NCBI RefSeq assembly: GCF_002379585.1
Contig: NZ_DFUE01000015.1
Coordinates: 34,583-98,582, forward strand
Length of the DNA: 64,000 nucleotides
Source of the DNA: Pseudomonas sp. UBA4194
Lineage (GTDB): Bacteria; Pseudomonadota; Gammaproteobacteria; Pseudomonadales; Pseudomonadaceae
Direction of reading: 5' to 3'
This document shows, piece after piece, positions 16,530-25,117 of this stretch (the first letter of the stretch is position 1; each line of letters opens with the position of its first letter). The notes under the pieces are model-generated. The model did not search any database and was not told the DNA's origin. It worked only from the letters and a program-made list of their open reading frames with translations. Made by a program: the position numbers and the translations under genes.

Positions 16530-17254
16530 TCGAATTCAAAGACGTGAACAAGTGGTACGGCGACTACCGGGCGCTGCATGACATCAACGAGCATGTCAGT
16601 GCCGGTGAAGTGGTGGTGGTGTGCGGGCCTTCCGGGTCGGGCAAATCGACCTTGATTCGTACCGTCAATCGCCTGGAAGAAATCCAGGCCGGTAACATCC
16701 GTATCTCCGGCGAAGAGGTGCATGGCTCGCGCAAGCACCTCAACACCTTGCGCAGCCGTGTGGGGTTCGTGTTCCAGCAGTTCAATCTGTTCCCCCACAT
16801 GAGTGTGCTCGACAACGTGATGATCGGCCCGATGACCGTTCTGGGGCGTTCGAAGGCGGATGCGGCGAACAAGGGCCGTGAGCTGCTGGCCAAGGTCGGC
16901 CTGGCGCACAAGGCCGACGCCATGCCGCTGCAGCTTTCCGGCGGCCAGCAGCAGCGTGTGGCGATCGCGCGAGCGTTGGCCATGGAGCCGCCGGTGATGC
17001 TGTTCGACGAGCCCACCAGCGCCCTCGATCCGGAGATGGTTGGCGAGGTGCTGCAGGTGATGAAAGACCTGGCCGCCGAAGGCATGACCATGATCTGCGT
17101 GACCCATGAGATGGGCTTCGCCCGTGAAGTCGCCGACCGCATCTGGTTCATGGATGCCGGTCAGGTGCTTGAGCGGGCTGTGCCGGAGGTGTTCTTCACC
17201 ACGCCCCAGCACCCGCGTGCGGCCAAGTTCATTGCCGACATCCGGGGGCACTGA
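16526..17254 (+). CDS. Amino-acid ABC transporter ATP-binding protein
   Basis: The 242-residue protein has all ABC motifs: Walker A GPSGSGKST near residue 37, Q-loop VFQQFNLFPHM, signature LSGGQQQRVAIARAL, Walker B MLFDEPTSALDPE and H-loop CVTHEM. The length and C-terminus match GlnQ/HisP proteins, and no TOBE domain is present. It powers the two permeases encoded just upstream. Translational coupling is shown by the ATGA overlap. The next gene's GTG directly follows its stop codon. Confidence 0.95.
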   Translation: MIEFKDVNKWYGDYRALHDINEHVSAGEVVVVCGPSGSGKSTLIRTVNRLEEIQAGNIRISGEEVHGSRKHLNTLRSRVGFVFQQFNLFPHMSVLDNVMIGPMTVLGRSKADAANKGRELLAKVGLAHKADAMPLQLSGGQQQRVAIARALAMEPPVMLFDEPTSALDPEMVGEVLQVMKDLAAEGMTMICVTHEMGFAREVADRIWFMDAGQVLERAVPEVFFTTPQHPRAAKFIADIRGH

Positions 17255-18342
17255 GTGATTCCGGTCGCTACTTCTGCCGGGTCACCGCACCTGACGGTTC
17301 GCCAGGAATGGCTGGCGCAGGTGCGCGAGCCCGCATTGGAGCCGGAGCTGGCCATCGTCGACGCGCATCACCATCTGTGGGACAGGCCCGCGGGACGCTA
17401 CCTGATGGAAGATTACCTGGCCGATATCAATGCCAGTGGCCATGCCGTGGTTGCGTCGATCTATGCGCAATGTCGGACCATGTTCGACCTGAGTCGGCCG
17501 CCGGCCAGCCAAAGCGTCGGTGAAGTGGAATTCGCCAACGGTGTGGCGGCCTGCAGTGCCAGCGGTCAGTACGGTCATCCCAGGATCAACGCTGGCATTA
17601 TTGCCGGTGCGGATCTTTGCCTGGCGCCGCAGTGGCGCCGGTGCTCGAGGAAATGCGTGAGCGGGCAGGCAACCGGCTGTGCGGTGTGCGCAACACCACG
17701 GCCTGGCACGCTGATGCCCGGGTGGTCTCCAATCCGTCACCGCCCCCGGCCGGCATCCTGAGCAGCGCCGAGTTTCGCCAAGGTGTTGCCGTGCTGCGGC
17801 AACACGATCTGACCCTCGACGTTTGGGGGTACCACACCCAGCTGCCTGAAGTCATCGCGCTGGCCCAGGCTTTTCCTGATCTTGCGATCGTGGTCGATCA
17901 CATGGGCGGCCCGCTGGGTATCGGGCCTTACGCCGGGCAGCGAGAGCAGGTGTTCGAACACTGGTCGGCGCTGGTGGCTCAGCTGGCCAAGCTGCCCAAC
18001 GTGCGAATGAAGCTCGGTGGTCTCGGCATGCGCGTGGCAGGCTTCGATTTGCACAAGCAGCCGTTACCGCCCACTTCAGCCCAATTGGCCGCGCTCTGGG
18101 CGCCCTATGTGATGCACTGCATCGAGGTTTTCGGGCCGCAGCGATGCATGTTCGAGAGCAACTTTCCCGTGGACAAGGGGATGTATGGCTACGGGGTTCT
18201 GTGGAACGCCTTCAAAAGGATCACGCGGGAATTGAACTGCGCGCAAAGGACGGCGCTTTTCAGCGGTGTGGCGACGCAGACCTATGGTTTGGCGCTACAG
18301 ACAACGGCTCCTGGCCCGATGGGACAGCCAGGTATCGGTTAA
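17255..18342 (+). pseudogene. Frameshifted amidohydrolase (TIM-barrel, amidohydrolase_2 type)
   Basis: Two adjacent frames together make one amidohydrolase of about 360 residues. The first part (from GTG 17255) contains the metal-binding IVDAHHHLWD and reads normally to GIIAGADLCL. The second part, in the next frame from about 17623, resumes as GAAVAPVLEEM and continues through VVDHMGGPLG to the C-terminus. Adding one G in the CTGGCGCC stretch near 17623 would restore one frame. The family includes 2-pyrone-4,6-dicarboxylate lactonase-like hydrolases. Either the gene is inactivated or there is a sequencing error. If real, the loss is recent, since both halves are otherwise intact. Confidence 0.85.
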
Positions 18343-18449
18343 CCCTCACAACACGCGTTGCCGACTGACGGCGTCTGGTACCCAGGCGTTCAGGATTCGC
18401 TCGGCCCGATTTTGCCCTTGCTTGCGCGGTTTTCAGTTTCAAGGAACTT

Positions 18450-18474
18450 GCCGGCGGTGCTTCGTGGCGCCGGC
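18450..18474. other. Hairpin upstream of the RraA-like gene
   Basis: GCCGGCG and CGCCGGC pair over 7 bp with an 11-nt loop, ending about 10 bp before the AAAAGG ribosome site at 18481. It lies within a 152-bp gap with no gene and could influence translation of the RraA-like gene. Confidence 0.4.
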
Positions 18475-18494
18475 CACATCAAAAGGTGAACAGC

Positions 18495-19169
18495 ATGTCC
18501 AACGGTTTCAGAGTTCTTCAACGCACCCGCCAGGTGTCCGCAGAGCTGGTGCAGCGCTACCGCGCGGTGCCAGTCGCGAATATCAGCGATTCAATGAGCC
18601 GCATGACGGCTGCTGGTGCCACCTTGCGGCCGATGCACCGCGGCGGTGTGCTCGCCGGCCCGGCGCTGACGGTCAAGTGCCGCCCCGGGGACAATCTGAT
18701 GCTGCACTACGCCCTGGATATCGCCCAGCCGGGTGACGTGATCGTGGCGGATGCCGGTGGCGACCTGAGCAATGCGCTGATCGGCGAACTGATGTTGGCC
18801 TACGCCCAGAAGAAGCGTTTGGGGGGCATCATCATCAACGGCGCGATCCGCGATGCCGTAAGCATTCGCGGCAGCGACTTCCCGGTGTTCGCAGCGGGTA
18901 TCACCCACCGGGGGCCTTACAAGGACGGGCCGGGCGAGATCAACGTGCCGGTGGCCATAGCAGGGATGGTGATCGAACCGGGCGATCTGGTGATAGGCGA
19001 TGATGACGGGGTGCTGTGCGTGCCCTTCGACCACGCCGAAGCGGTGTTCGAGAAGGCTGCGGCCAAGCTTGCGGCGGAGGCTCAGCAGTTGCTGGATATT
19101 GCCGAGGGGACTAATGATCGGGCGTGGGTCATCGATGCGTTGAAGGCCAAGGGGTGTTATTTCGGTTGA
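18495..19169 (+). CDS. RraA-like / 4-hydroxy-4-methyl-2-oxoglutarate aldolase family protein
   Basis: The 224-residue protein belongs to the RraA/HMG aldolase family. The conserved GGIIINGAIRDAVSI block contains the Arg-Asp pair that binds substrate and metal in HMG/CHA aldolases, and GDVIVADAGG matches the neighbouring family motif. Members either inhibit RNase E or, more often in catabolic operons, cleave 4-carboxy-4-hydroxy-2-oxoadipate or related 2-keto acids to pyruvate. Context with an amidohydrolase and transporter favours the aldolase role. ATG 18495 has AAAAGG 8 nt upstream; a GTG 9 bp earlier is less likely. It is probably the last gene of its operon. Confidence 0.88.
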   Translation: MSNGFRVLQRTRQVSAELVQRYRAVPVANISDSMSRMTAAGATLRPMHRGGVLAGPALTVKCRPGDNLMLHYALDIAQPGDVIVADAGGDLSNALIGELMLAYAQKKRLGGIIINGAIRDAVSIRGSDFPVFAAGITHRGPYKDGPGEINVPVAIAGMVIEPGDLVIGDDDGVLCVPFDHAEAVFEKAAAKLAAEAQQLLDIAEGTNDRAWVIDALKAKGCYFG

Positions 19170-19204
19170 GGGGGGTTCTGGGGGGAGTGGGTTTTGGGGG
19201 GGAT

Positions 19205-19241
19205 GGTCCCCTCACCCCAGCCCTCTCCCTGAGGGAGAGGG
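19205..19241. repeat. 37-bp palindromic element, copy 2
   Basis: This sequence is identical to the left arm at 1875 (GGTCCCCTCACCCC...GAGGGAGAGGG) and continues with GGCTAAGAGCGGACCGCG, similar to the inner unit of that locus. It lies between the convergent 3' ends of the RraA-like and TonB-receptor genes, where its palindrome could act as a bidirectional transcription stop. Confidence 0.85.
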
Positions 19242-19291
19242 GGCTAAGAGCGGACCGCGTACGGCGGCCACCCCCCAGTTGCTAGTTGTTA

Positions 19292-21394
19292 TCAATACTT
19301 CCAGGTTACCGAAGCCGTCAGATTGCGTGGAGCGCCGTAGTTGGAAGCGGTCTGGCTGTACATCGACAGCAGATACTTGCGGTCTGTCACGTTGTTGAAG
19401 TTCAGCGACGTGCTCCAGTTGCTGTCGATATCGTAACTGGCCATCAGATCGACCAAGGCATAGGCGTTCTGCCGGACATAGCTCAAGGAATCATTCTGGA
19501 TCGCGCTCTGCCAGCTGACGCGGGTGCCTACCCGTGCCTGTGGCAGACCGGGCAGGCGGTAGGTCGCCAGGCCACGGAAGCTGTGGGTCGGCACGTACTT
19601 GCGGTCCTTGTCGCCGTCCTGGTCGTCGATGCTCACATAGGTATACCCGGCCAGCAGGTTCAGGCCCGGCAGCGCCTCACCCGATGCTTCGAGCTCGATA
19701 CCATGGCTTTTGTAGTTGGCTGTCTCGTACAGGTACTGCGAACCCACCTGCACATAACCTGCGGCCACGTTGCTTTGCTGAGTCTTGAACACGGCGGCGG
19801 TGACATCCAGGCGGTTGTTCAACACGCTGCCTTTGACACCGGCTTCCAGGCTCTTGCCTTCCAGTGGGTCCAGCAGCTTGCCGTCCAGGCCCAGCGTGCT
19901 GTATTGCGGGTTGAAGATCCGCGTATAGCTGGTGTACAGGCTCCATTCCGGCGTCAGGTCGTAGACCAGCCCCGTGTAGGGCGTGACCTTGCCGTGCTCG
20001 CGCAGCGAGTGGTCCGCGCCATAGCTTTCGCCCGACCCGTCGGCGCTGATCATCCTTGCCCCGGCGATCCAGTGCAGGTCGTCGGCCAGGCTGAAGCGGG
20101 CACCGGCAAACACGCTTTTTTGCCGGTCTTCGAAGTTCTGTGTGTTGGTGTCGCTGGTGAACAGGAACGAAGGATGGGGCGTCTGCCCGGCCAGGATGCC
20201 GGCGAACGAGGTGTCGTAGTAACCGCCTTCGGCAGCGTCGTACTCTCGTGCTTTCTGGTGCGTGCGGCCGTAGTTGGCGCCGAGGGTCAACTCGTGATCG
20301 CGACCGAACAGGCTGAAGGGACCCGAGACCTTCGCTTCGCCGATCAACTGATGCGCCTTGCTGGTGGTGTGGGCGGCAAACACCGACGCATCATCGTCCT
20401 GCAGACCTGCCACGTAGAACATGTTGGTGTCCTGTCGCTCGGTGATGCCGGTTGCAGTCAGGGTCGCGTTCCAGCCGTTGCCGAAGTCATGCTTGAGCTC
20501 GGCGAAGGCTTTCTGGGTGTGCATGTTCCAGTAGGTCCACGGCTGGCCGACACTGGAGCTGCGGCTGCTGTAGTGCAGAGGATTGTTGTTGCTGTCCACC
20601 AGCGGCAGGTTGCCCCAGGTGCTGCCGTTGGAGTCGCTGTTGTGCTGCGAGAAACCCACCGTCAGCGTGTCGGCGTCCGACAGGTCGAAGGCCAGCAGGC
20701 CGGCTACGACGTTCTTTTCGTGGCTGTAGTTGTCGAGCCACGAGTTACCCTTGTCGTGGGCATAGATGAAGCGGCCGCGCACATTGCCGGTGTCGGTCAG
20801 CGGCCCGGACACATCCACGTCGATCCGGCGGTTGTCCCAGGACCCGACGCTGGTGCTGATCTGCGCCTGGGCGTCGTGCGTGGGGCGCTTGCGCACGAAG
20901 TTGACCGTCGCCGATGGGTTGCCAGTACCGCTCATCAACCCATTGGCACCGTGCAGCACATCGATCTGCTCGTACTCGGCCATGTCCAGGTCGCCGACCA
21001 GAATGGTCTGGGCGAACGGCATGCCCATGCCGTCGTACTCGAAGGTGCCGATGTCGAAGCCGCGTGAGGTGAACTCGGTGCGGTCGGTCTCGCTTTGCTC
21101 GACGGTCACCGAGGGCGCAGAGCGCAGGGCGTCCTTGATGCCATTGATCCTGAAGTCATCCATCTGCGCCCGAGTCACCGTGGTGATTGCCTGGGGCGTT
21201 TCCTTCGCCGTCAGGCCCAGCTTGGTGGTACTGGAGGACGGTTTGCCCTGGTAGCCCTGGCTGATGCCGTCGGTCTGGATCGCGCTGTCTTCGATCTGAG
21301 TGCTGGGCAGGGTCAGTTCATCGGCGGCATGGGCAAGGGGCAGGGCGCTGCAAGCGCCCACCAGCAGCAGGCTGGCAGGGAGGCGACGATTCAA
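19292..21394 (-). CDS. TonB-dependent siderophore receptor
   Basis: The 700-residue outer-membrane protein has a 23-residue signal peptide (MNRRLPASLLLVGACSALPL, cleaved after AHA), a plug domain with ETPQAITTVTRAQMDDF and VLHGANGLMSGTGNPSATVN, and a long beta-barrel ending in TASVTWKY with a terminal aromatic residue. This is the FhuE/FpvA-like siderophore receptor pattern. There is no N-terminal signalling (STN) domain, so it is not of the trans-envelope sigma-regulated type. The initiation codon appears to be TTG at 21394, preceded by AGGA. A Fur-like sequence lies upstream. The ferric siderophore it imports cannot be named from the sequence. Confidence 0.92.
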   Translation of the reverse strand: MNRRLPASLLLVGACSALPLAHAADELTLPSTQIEDSAIQTDGISQGYQGKPSSSTTKLGLTAKETPQAITTVTRAQMDDFRINGIKDALRSAPSVTVEQSETDRTEFTSRGFDIGTFEYDGMGMPFAQTILVGDLDMAEYEQIDVLHGANGLMSGTGNPSATVNFVRKRPTHDAQAQISTSVGSWDNRRIDVDVSGPLTDTGNVRGRFIYAHDKGNSWLDNYSHEKNVVAGLLAFDLSDADTLTVGFSQHNSDSNGSTWGNLPLVDSNNNPLHYSSRSSSVGQPWTYWNMHTQKAFAELKHDFGNGWNATLTATGITERQDTNMFYVAGLQDDDASVFAAHTTSKAHQLIGEAKVSGPFSLFGRDHELTLGANYGRTHQKAREYDAAEGGYYDTSFAGILAGQTPHPSFLFTSDTNTQNFEDRQKSVFAGARFSLADDLHWIAGARMISADGSGESYGADHSLREHGKVTPYTGLVYDLTPEWSLYTSYTRIFNPQYSTLGLDGKLLDPLEGKSLEAGVKGSVLNNRLDVTAAVFKTQQSNVAAGYVQVGSQYLYETANYKSHGIELEASGEALPGLNLLAGYTYVSIDDQDGDKDRKYVPTHSFRGLATYRLPGLPQARVGTRVSWQSAIQNDSLSYVRQNAYALVDLMASYDIDSNWSTSLNFNNVTDRKYLLSMYSQTASNYGAPRNLTASVTWKY

Positions 21395-21443
21395 GGGTAA
21401 TGTCCTGGAGTGAAAGGGTGCGATTACGACTCTGATTCATAGT

Positions 21444-21465
21444 GCAAATGAGAACTAGAAACAAA
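21444..21465 (-). promoter_or_regulatory. Possible Fur box upstream of the TonB receptor
   Basis: GCAAATGAGAACTAGAAACA resembles the Fur consensus half (AATGAGAAT...) and lies about 50 bp upstream of the receptor start in an AT-rich stretch. Iron repression is expected for siderophore receptors; the match here is partial. Confidence 0.45.
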
Positions 21466-21547
21466 TAGTAACAAACCGTGGACATTTTTTTCACATTCTT
21501 TCGGGTAACGGCCTTGATACGTTGACAGCCTCGCTCGGAACAGACGC

Positions 21548-22483
21548 TCAGCCCCAGAACGCCTGCCCCAACGTCCGCGCCAGAATCCCCACCAGCCCGC
21601 CCACTGCAGCCGGCTTCCAGATTTTCGCCACCCGCGGTCCGGCGGACATCATGATGGCGATGCCCGGCAGGTCGAGGGTGTGTACCAGCCAGCCGGCGCT
21701 GGTGTTGATCAGGTGGGCATCGGCCTGACCGTGGTTGTGCATGTCCACCAGCACCCCCAGCAGGGCGCTGCCGCCGGCCAGGTATTTGGTCAGGGTGGGC
21801 AGGATCAGTGCCGGGTTGATGCCGGCCCAGCCCAGTATTGGCGTCAGTACCACCTCCAGCCAGTGGATGATGCCGACGTCCTTGATGACGAGCACGAACA
21901 GCAGCGAGAGCGCAACCAATGGAATGGTGCCGGTGGAGATGCGAAAGGCCTCGTTGCCGGCGCTGCTGATGATGGCCAGCACGCCCTTGGGGTCATGGGC
22001 GACCGGATGGTGCAGGGTTTCGTCCTGCGGCTGCTCTGTCGCCGACAGCCGACGGCCCGTCAGGTAGTAGGTGAAGGCTGCGGCAATCAGCCCGCCGATG
22101 ATGGAAATCAGCATGAACGTGCCGAAGCTCAGGCCCAGACCCGCGAGGGGGTAGGTGACATTGGCCTGAGCCATGGCGAACACCATGGCCAGGGTCGCTG
22201 CCAGGTGGCGGTCCGATACACCGCGTCGGTCCATGGTCGCCAACGTGGCCACGGGTGCCGCGAAGCTGACGAAGTTGACCTGCAGCAAGGCGAACACGCT
22301 GAGCCCGGTCAGGCCGAAGGGTTTAAGTACCGGGGCCAGCAAGGTCACCAGGCGGTCCAGGACGCCGAAGGCTTCGAGCAGCCGCATCACACACAGCATG
22401 ATCACCATGACGGGAAGCAGTACGAACAGGGCCGGTTCGACGGCGGATTTACCGGCAGTCATGATGAGCGTGATGATGTCCAT
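21548..22483 (-). CDS. Nucleoside-recognition (GATE) domain membrane protein, YjiG/SpmB-like
   Basis: The 311-residue protein is a multi-pass inner-membrane protein. Hydrophobic segments include PALFVLLPVMVIMLCVM and SVFALLQVNFVSFAAP. The stretch around FEAFRIST/GNEAFRISTGTIP and the C-terminal GGSALLGVLVDMHN match the nucleoside recognition (GATE) domain family. The transport role is not established. ATG 22483 (MDIITLIM) was chosen because the upstream in-frame ATG 22546 adds a charged, non-membrane N-terminus. It stands between a TonB receptor and the DadA-like gene, with no obvious operon partner. Confidence 0.8.
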   Translation of the reverse strand: MDIITLIMTAGKSAVEPALFVLLPVMVIMLCVMRLLEAFGVLDRLVTLLAPVLKPFGLTGLSVFALLQVNFVSFAAPVATLATMDRRGVSDRHLAATLAMVFAMAQANVTYPLAGLGLSFGTFMLISIIGGLIAAAFTYYLTGRRLSATEQPQDETLHHPVAHDPKGVLAIISSAGNEAFRISTGTIPLVALSLLFVLVIKDVGIIHWLEVVLTPILGWAGINPALILPTLTKYLAGGSALLGVLVDMHNHGQADAHLINTSAGWLVHTLDLPGIAIMMSAGPRVAKIWKPAAVGGLVGILARTLGQAFWG

Positions 22484-22590
22484 GGGCGGCGCTTGAATCC
22501 TGTGCTGGGGGCGGGCATGCCGGGGCTCGCCGAAGTTCGCCGCCATCCTACCAGCAACGCCGACGCTGCTGGATGAAGCCGCGCTGCCTG

Positions 22591-23865
22591 TCAGCGCAGG
22601 CGTGCAGCCGCGAACGGGCGGATATCGATGGGCGCAGCGCGGCGACCAAACAGGCTGGCCACGATGTCAGCGGTCATGGGCCCTGCGGACAGCCCGACAT
22701 GGCCATGACCGAATGCATAGACGATGCTCGGGCTGGCGGAGGACGTGCCGATCACCGGCAAGCCGTCGGGGGTGGAGGGGCGGTGGCCCAGCCAACGGCT
22801 GACGGTCGGCTTTGGCGTCTGGTCGCCGAGCCCTGGGTAGGTGTCGAGCAGATGGTGCAGCAGAATGTCGGCCCGCGCCCAGTCCGGCGGCGCCTCGACG
22901 CTGGCCAGTTCGACCTGGCCGGAAGCGCGCAAGCCTGCGGCGGTCATGGTATTGGCCATCTTGCCGTCGCCCGGCATCACCGGAATGCAGGGTCCGGTCG
23001 CGGGCAGAGCGATCTGTACGTGGTAACCGCGTTCGCTTTCCATGGACACGTTATCCCCGGCCAACGCCGCCAGCGCCTTGGAGTGCACGCCGGCGGCAAT
23101 GACCACGCCGTCGCAGGGAAGCGGCCCTTGGTCGGTGAGGACGGCGCGCACCTGTTTGCCATCCAGCTCGAAGCCTTTGGCCCGCGCCTTGAGCAGCACC
23201 GCGCCTTGGGTAACCGCGCTTGTCACCAGTGCGCGGACATAGCTGCCGGGATCGACGCAATGCCCCCCGGCTTCGACCAGCACGCCGAAGCCGTATCGCG
23301 CATTCAACGCGGGCTCGAAGGCATGCAGCGCAGTGGCGTCGAGTTCGCGCCATTGCACGCCGTTGTCGCGTCGCAGCTGCCAGGCAAAGCGCTCCTGGGC
23401 AAACGCTTCGCGGTTGGGATAGACGTAGAGCAGCCCGTCCTGGCGAATCAGGGCTGGCACCCGGTTGGCGGCGGCCAAAGCCAGGTGCCGGGTGGGCGAA
23501 TCCGACAGCAGGCTGGAAAGGATGCGTGCCGTGCGCGTGGCTTTGGCTGGGGTGGCACCGGCCCGCACGAAACGGATCAACCACGGGGCCAGCCTGAGCA
23601 GGTGACGCCAGCGGATGGTGAAAGGGCCCTTGGGGTCGAGCAAATAGCCAGGGACCTTCTTCCACAGGCCCGGCATGGACATGGGAATGATCGAGCCTGG
23701 GCTCAGAAACGCGCCGTTGCCGTAGCTGGCCGCCTGTTCACCACCCGGCTCGCCGGGTTCGATGAGGGTGACGCGGTGGCCGTCTTCGAGCAGGGCCAGC
23801 GCCGAGCAAGCGCCGACGATGCCGGCGCCGATCACGGCGATGTGGCGTTGGATGGGCTTCGACAT
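22591..23865 (-). CDS. DadA-like FAD-dependent D-amino-acid dehydrogenase/oxidoreductase
   Basis: The 424-residue protein has an N-terminal FAD-binding motif IAVIGAGIVGACSALAL (about 9-25) and the DAO fold. YGNGAFLSPG and the C-terminal GHRPSTPDGLPVIG are hallmarks of D-amino-acid dehydrogenase small-subunit (DadA) and related enzymes. These membrane-associated or cytosolic flavoproteins oxidise D-amino acids or imino acids such as hydroxyproline and pass electrons to the respiratory chain. AGAGGA lies 8 nt before the ATG. It belongs to the same strand as the enolase/ABC cluster but is separated from it by a repeat element. Confidence 0.88.
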   Translation of the reverse strand: MSKPIQRHIAVIGAGIVGACSALALLEDGHRVTLIEPGEPGGEQAASYGNGAFLSPGSIIPMSMPGLWKKVPGYLLDPKGPFTIRWRHLLRLAPWLIRFVRAGATPAKATRTARILSSLLSDSPTRHLALAAANRVPALIRQDGLLYVYPNREAFAQERFAWQLRRDNGVQWRELDATALHAFEPALNARYGFGVLVEAGGHCVDPGSYVRALVTSAVTQGAVLLKARAKGFELDGKQVRAVLTDQGPLPCDGVVIAAGVHSKALAALAGDNVSMESERGYHVQIALPATGPCIPVMPGDGKMANTMTAAGLRASGQVELASVEAPPDWARADILLHHLLDTYPGLGDQTPKPTVSRWLGHRPSTPDGLPVIGTSSASPSIVYAFGHGHVGLSAGPMTADIVASLFGRRAAPIDIRPFAAARLR

Positions 23866-23933
23866 GCTGCTGTCCTCTGGGGCGTGGTCCGCTGCGGGGG
23901 AGAGTTTCGTGGGGTCTGGGTGCTGGGGTGAAT

Positions 23934-23970
23934 GGTCCCCTCACCCCAGCCCTCTCCCTAGGGGAGAGGG
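23934..23970. repeat. 37-bp palindromic element, copy 3 (variant)
   Basis: This copy matches the others except at the dyad centre, where CCCTAGGGG replaces CCTGAGG. It is in the same orientation as copy 2 and lies between the DadA-like start and the enolase-superfamily stop (both minus strand). Confidence 0.85.
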
Positions 23971-23983
23971 AGCACGGAGCAGG

Positions 23984-25117
23984 TCATCGCTCCGCGAGGA
24001 TTCGTGCATTGCCGCGCAGCGAGGCCTCGGAAATCGAGATGCCCAACCCCGGTGCGGTGGGCACGATCACGGCGCCGTCGCGGTTGGGGATGCGCTCTTC
24101 GAGTACGTCTTCGGTCAGTACGTGGTGCGGCATGTAGAACTCGCAACCCAGGGACATGCCCGGTGTGGCGGCAATGAACTGGGTGCCGGCGGCCAGCGCC
24201 ACGCCGCCTTCCCACAAGGTGCCACCGTAGCCCGGTAAATGGGCGGTGCCGGCAATGGCCATCAGCGCCTGCGCCTTGAGCAGGCCGCCGGCCTTCATCA
24301 ATTTGACCGAGATCGCATCGGCCGCGCCCAGGCGGATGATCTCCATCAGGTCGCGGGCGTCGAAGCAACTTTCGTCGGCCAGGATCGGCGTATCCAGAGC
24401 GTCAGCGAACGAGGCCATGGCGGCCAGGCAATCACGCGGCACGGGTTGCTCGATGAAGGTGGGGCGAAAACGGTCGACATCGCGCAGGATGTTGATCGCG
24501 CCGAAGGGCGACAGGGCCTGGTTGTAATCCAGGCGCAGGTCGATGGCGTCGCCGAATTCATTGCGCATGGCTTCCAGATGGGCCATGTCCTGAGCGTGGG
24601 ATTTGACCCCGGTCTTGACCTTGAAGATGCGATTGCCGGCCGGCACCATCTCGCGCATGCGGGCCATGTCAGCGTCGAAATCGGGGTCGGCAATGGAGAA
24701 CGACAAGGGGATGCTGTCGCGCACTCGGCCACCGAGCAAGTCGGCCACCGACAAGCCCGAGGCCTTGCCGAGGATGTCGAACATGGCGGTTTCGATGGCC
24801 AGCTTGGCCTCGCCATGGCCCACCAGCGCGGTGTCCATGGCCAGGGTGGTCTTGCGGATGGCGCGGATCGACGCGCCGATCACGACGGGCCGCAGATAGG
24901 TGTCGATGGCCGCGAAGGCGCCTTCGGCGGTGCCGGTGAACACTTCCCACGGCGCCGCTTCGCCCCAGCCAACGATGCCCGAACTGGAGGTCAACTCCAC
25001 CAGCACGCGCTTGACGCTGCCCTTGACGTTGCCCACGCCTTGCAGGCGCGCCATCTTGATCGGGCTTTCGAGTAGGAATACCCGCAGCCGCTGGATGCTT
25101 TCGTTGTCAGAGGTCAT
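23984..25117 (-). CDS. Mandelate racemase/muconate lactonizing enzyme (enolase superfamily)
   Basis: The 377-residue protein is an enolase-superfamily member of the MLE subgroup. The KxK motif (FKVKTGVKS, near residue 165) supplies a catalytic Lys. The metal ligands appear as DLRLDYNQ, FIEQPVPRD and ILADES, with a second catalytic Lys in ISVKLMKAGG. Such enzymes racemise, epimerise or dehydrate amino-acid or sugar-acid substrates. Its ATG overlaps the ABC permease stop by 4 bp, so it acts on what that transporter imports; a dipeptide or hydroxyproline-like ligand is possible. The start MTSDNESIQ was chosen at this overlap; the frame runs on upstream inside the permease without homology. Confidence 0.88.
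   Translation of the reverse strand: MTSDNESIQRLRVFLLESPIKMARLQGVGNVKGSVKRVLVELTSSSGIVGWGEAAPWEVFTGTAEGAFAAIDTYLRPVVIGASIRAIRKTTLAMDTALVGHGEAKLAIETAMFDILGKASGLSVADLLGGRVRDSIPLSFSIADPDFDADMARMREMVPAGNRIFKVKTGVKSHAQDMAHLEAMRNEFGDAIDLRLDYNQALSPFGAINILRDVDRFRPTFIEQPVPRDCLAAMASFADALDTPILADESCFDARDLMEIIRLGAADAISVKLMKAGGLLKAQALMAIAGTAHLPGYGGTLWEGGVALAAGTQFIAATPGMSLGCEFYMPHHVLTEDVLEERIPNRDGAVIVPTAPGLGISISEASLRGNARILAER

Noticed and set aside
17255..18342. Programmed frameshift as an explanation for the split amidohydrolase
   Set aside because: There is no slippery heptamer or following pseudoknot-like structure at 17623; a missing base is simpler.
19286..21067. Plus-strand open frame of about 590 codons opposite the TonB receptor
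   Set aside because: The minus-strand product has a signal peptide, plug and terminal aromatic residue; the plus frame has none of these.
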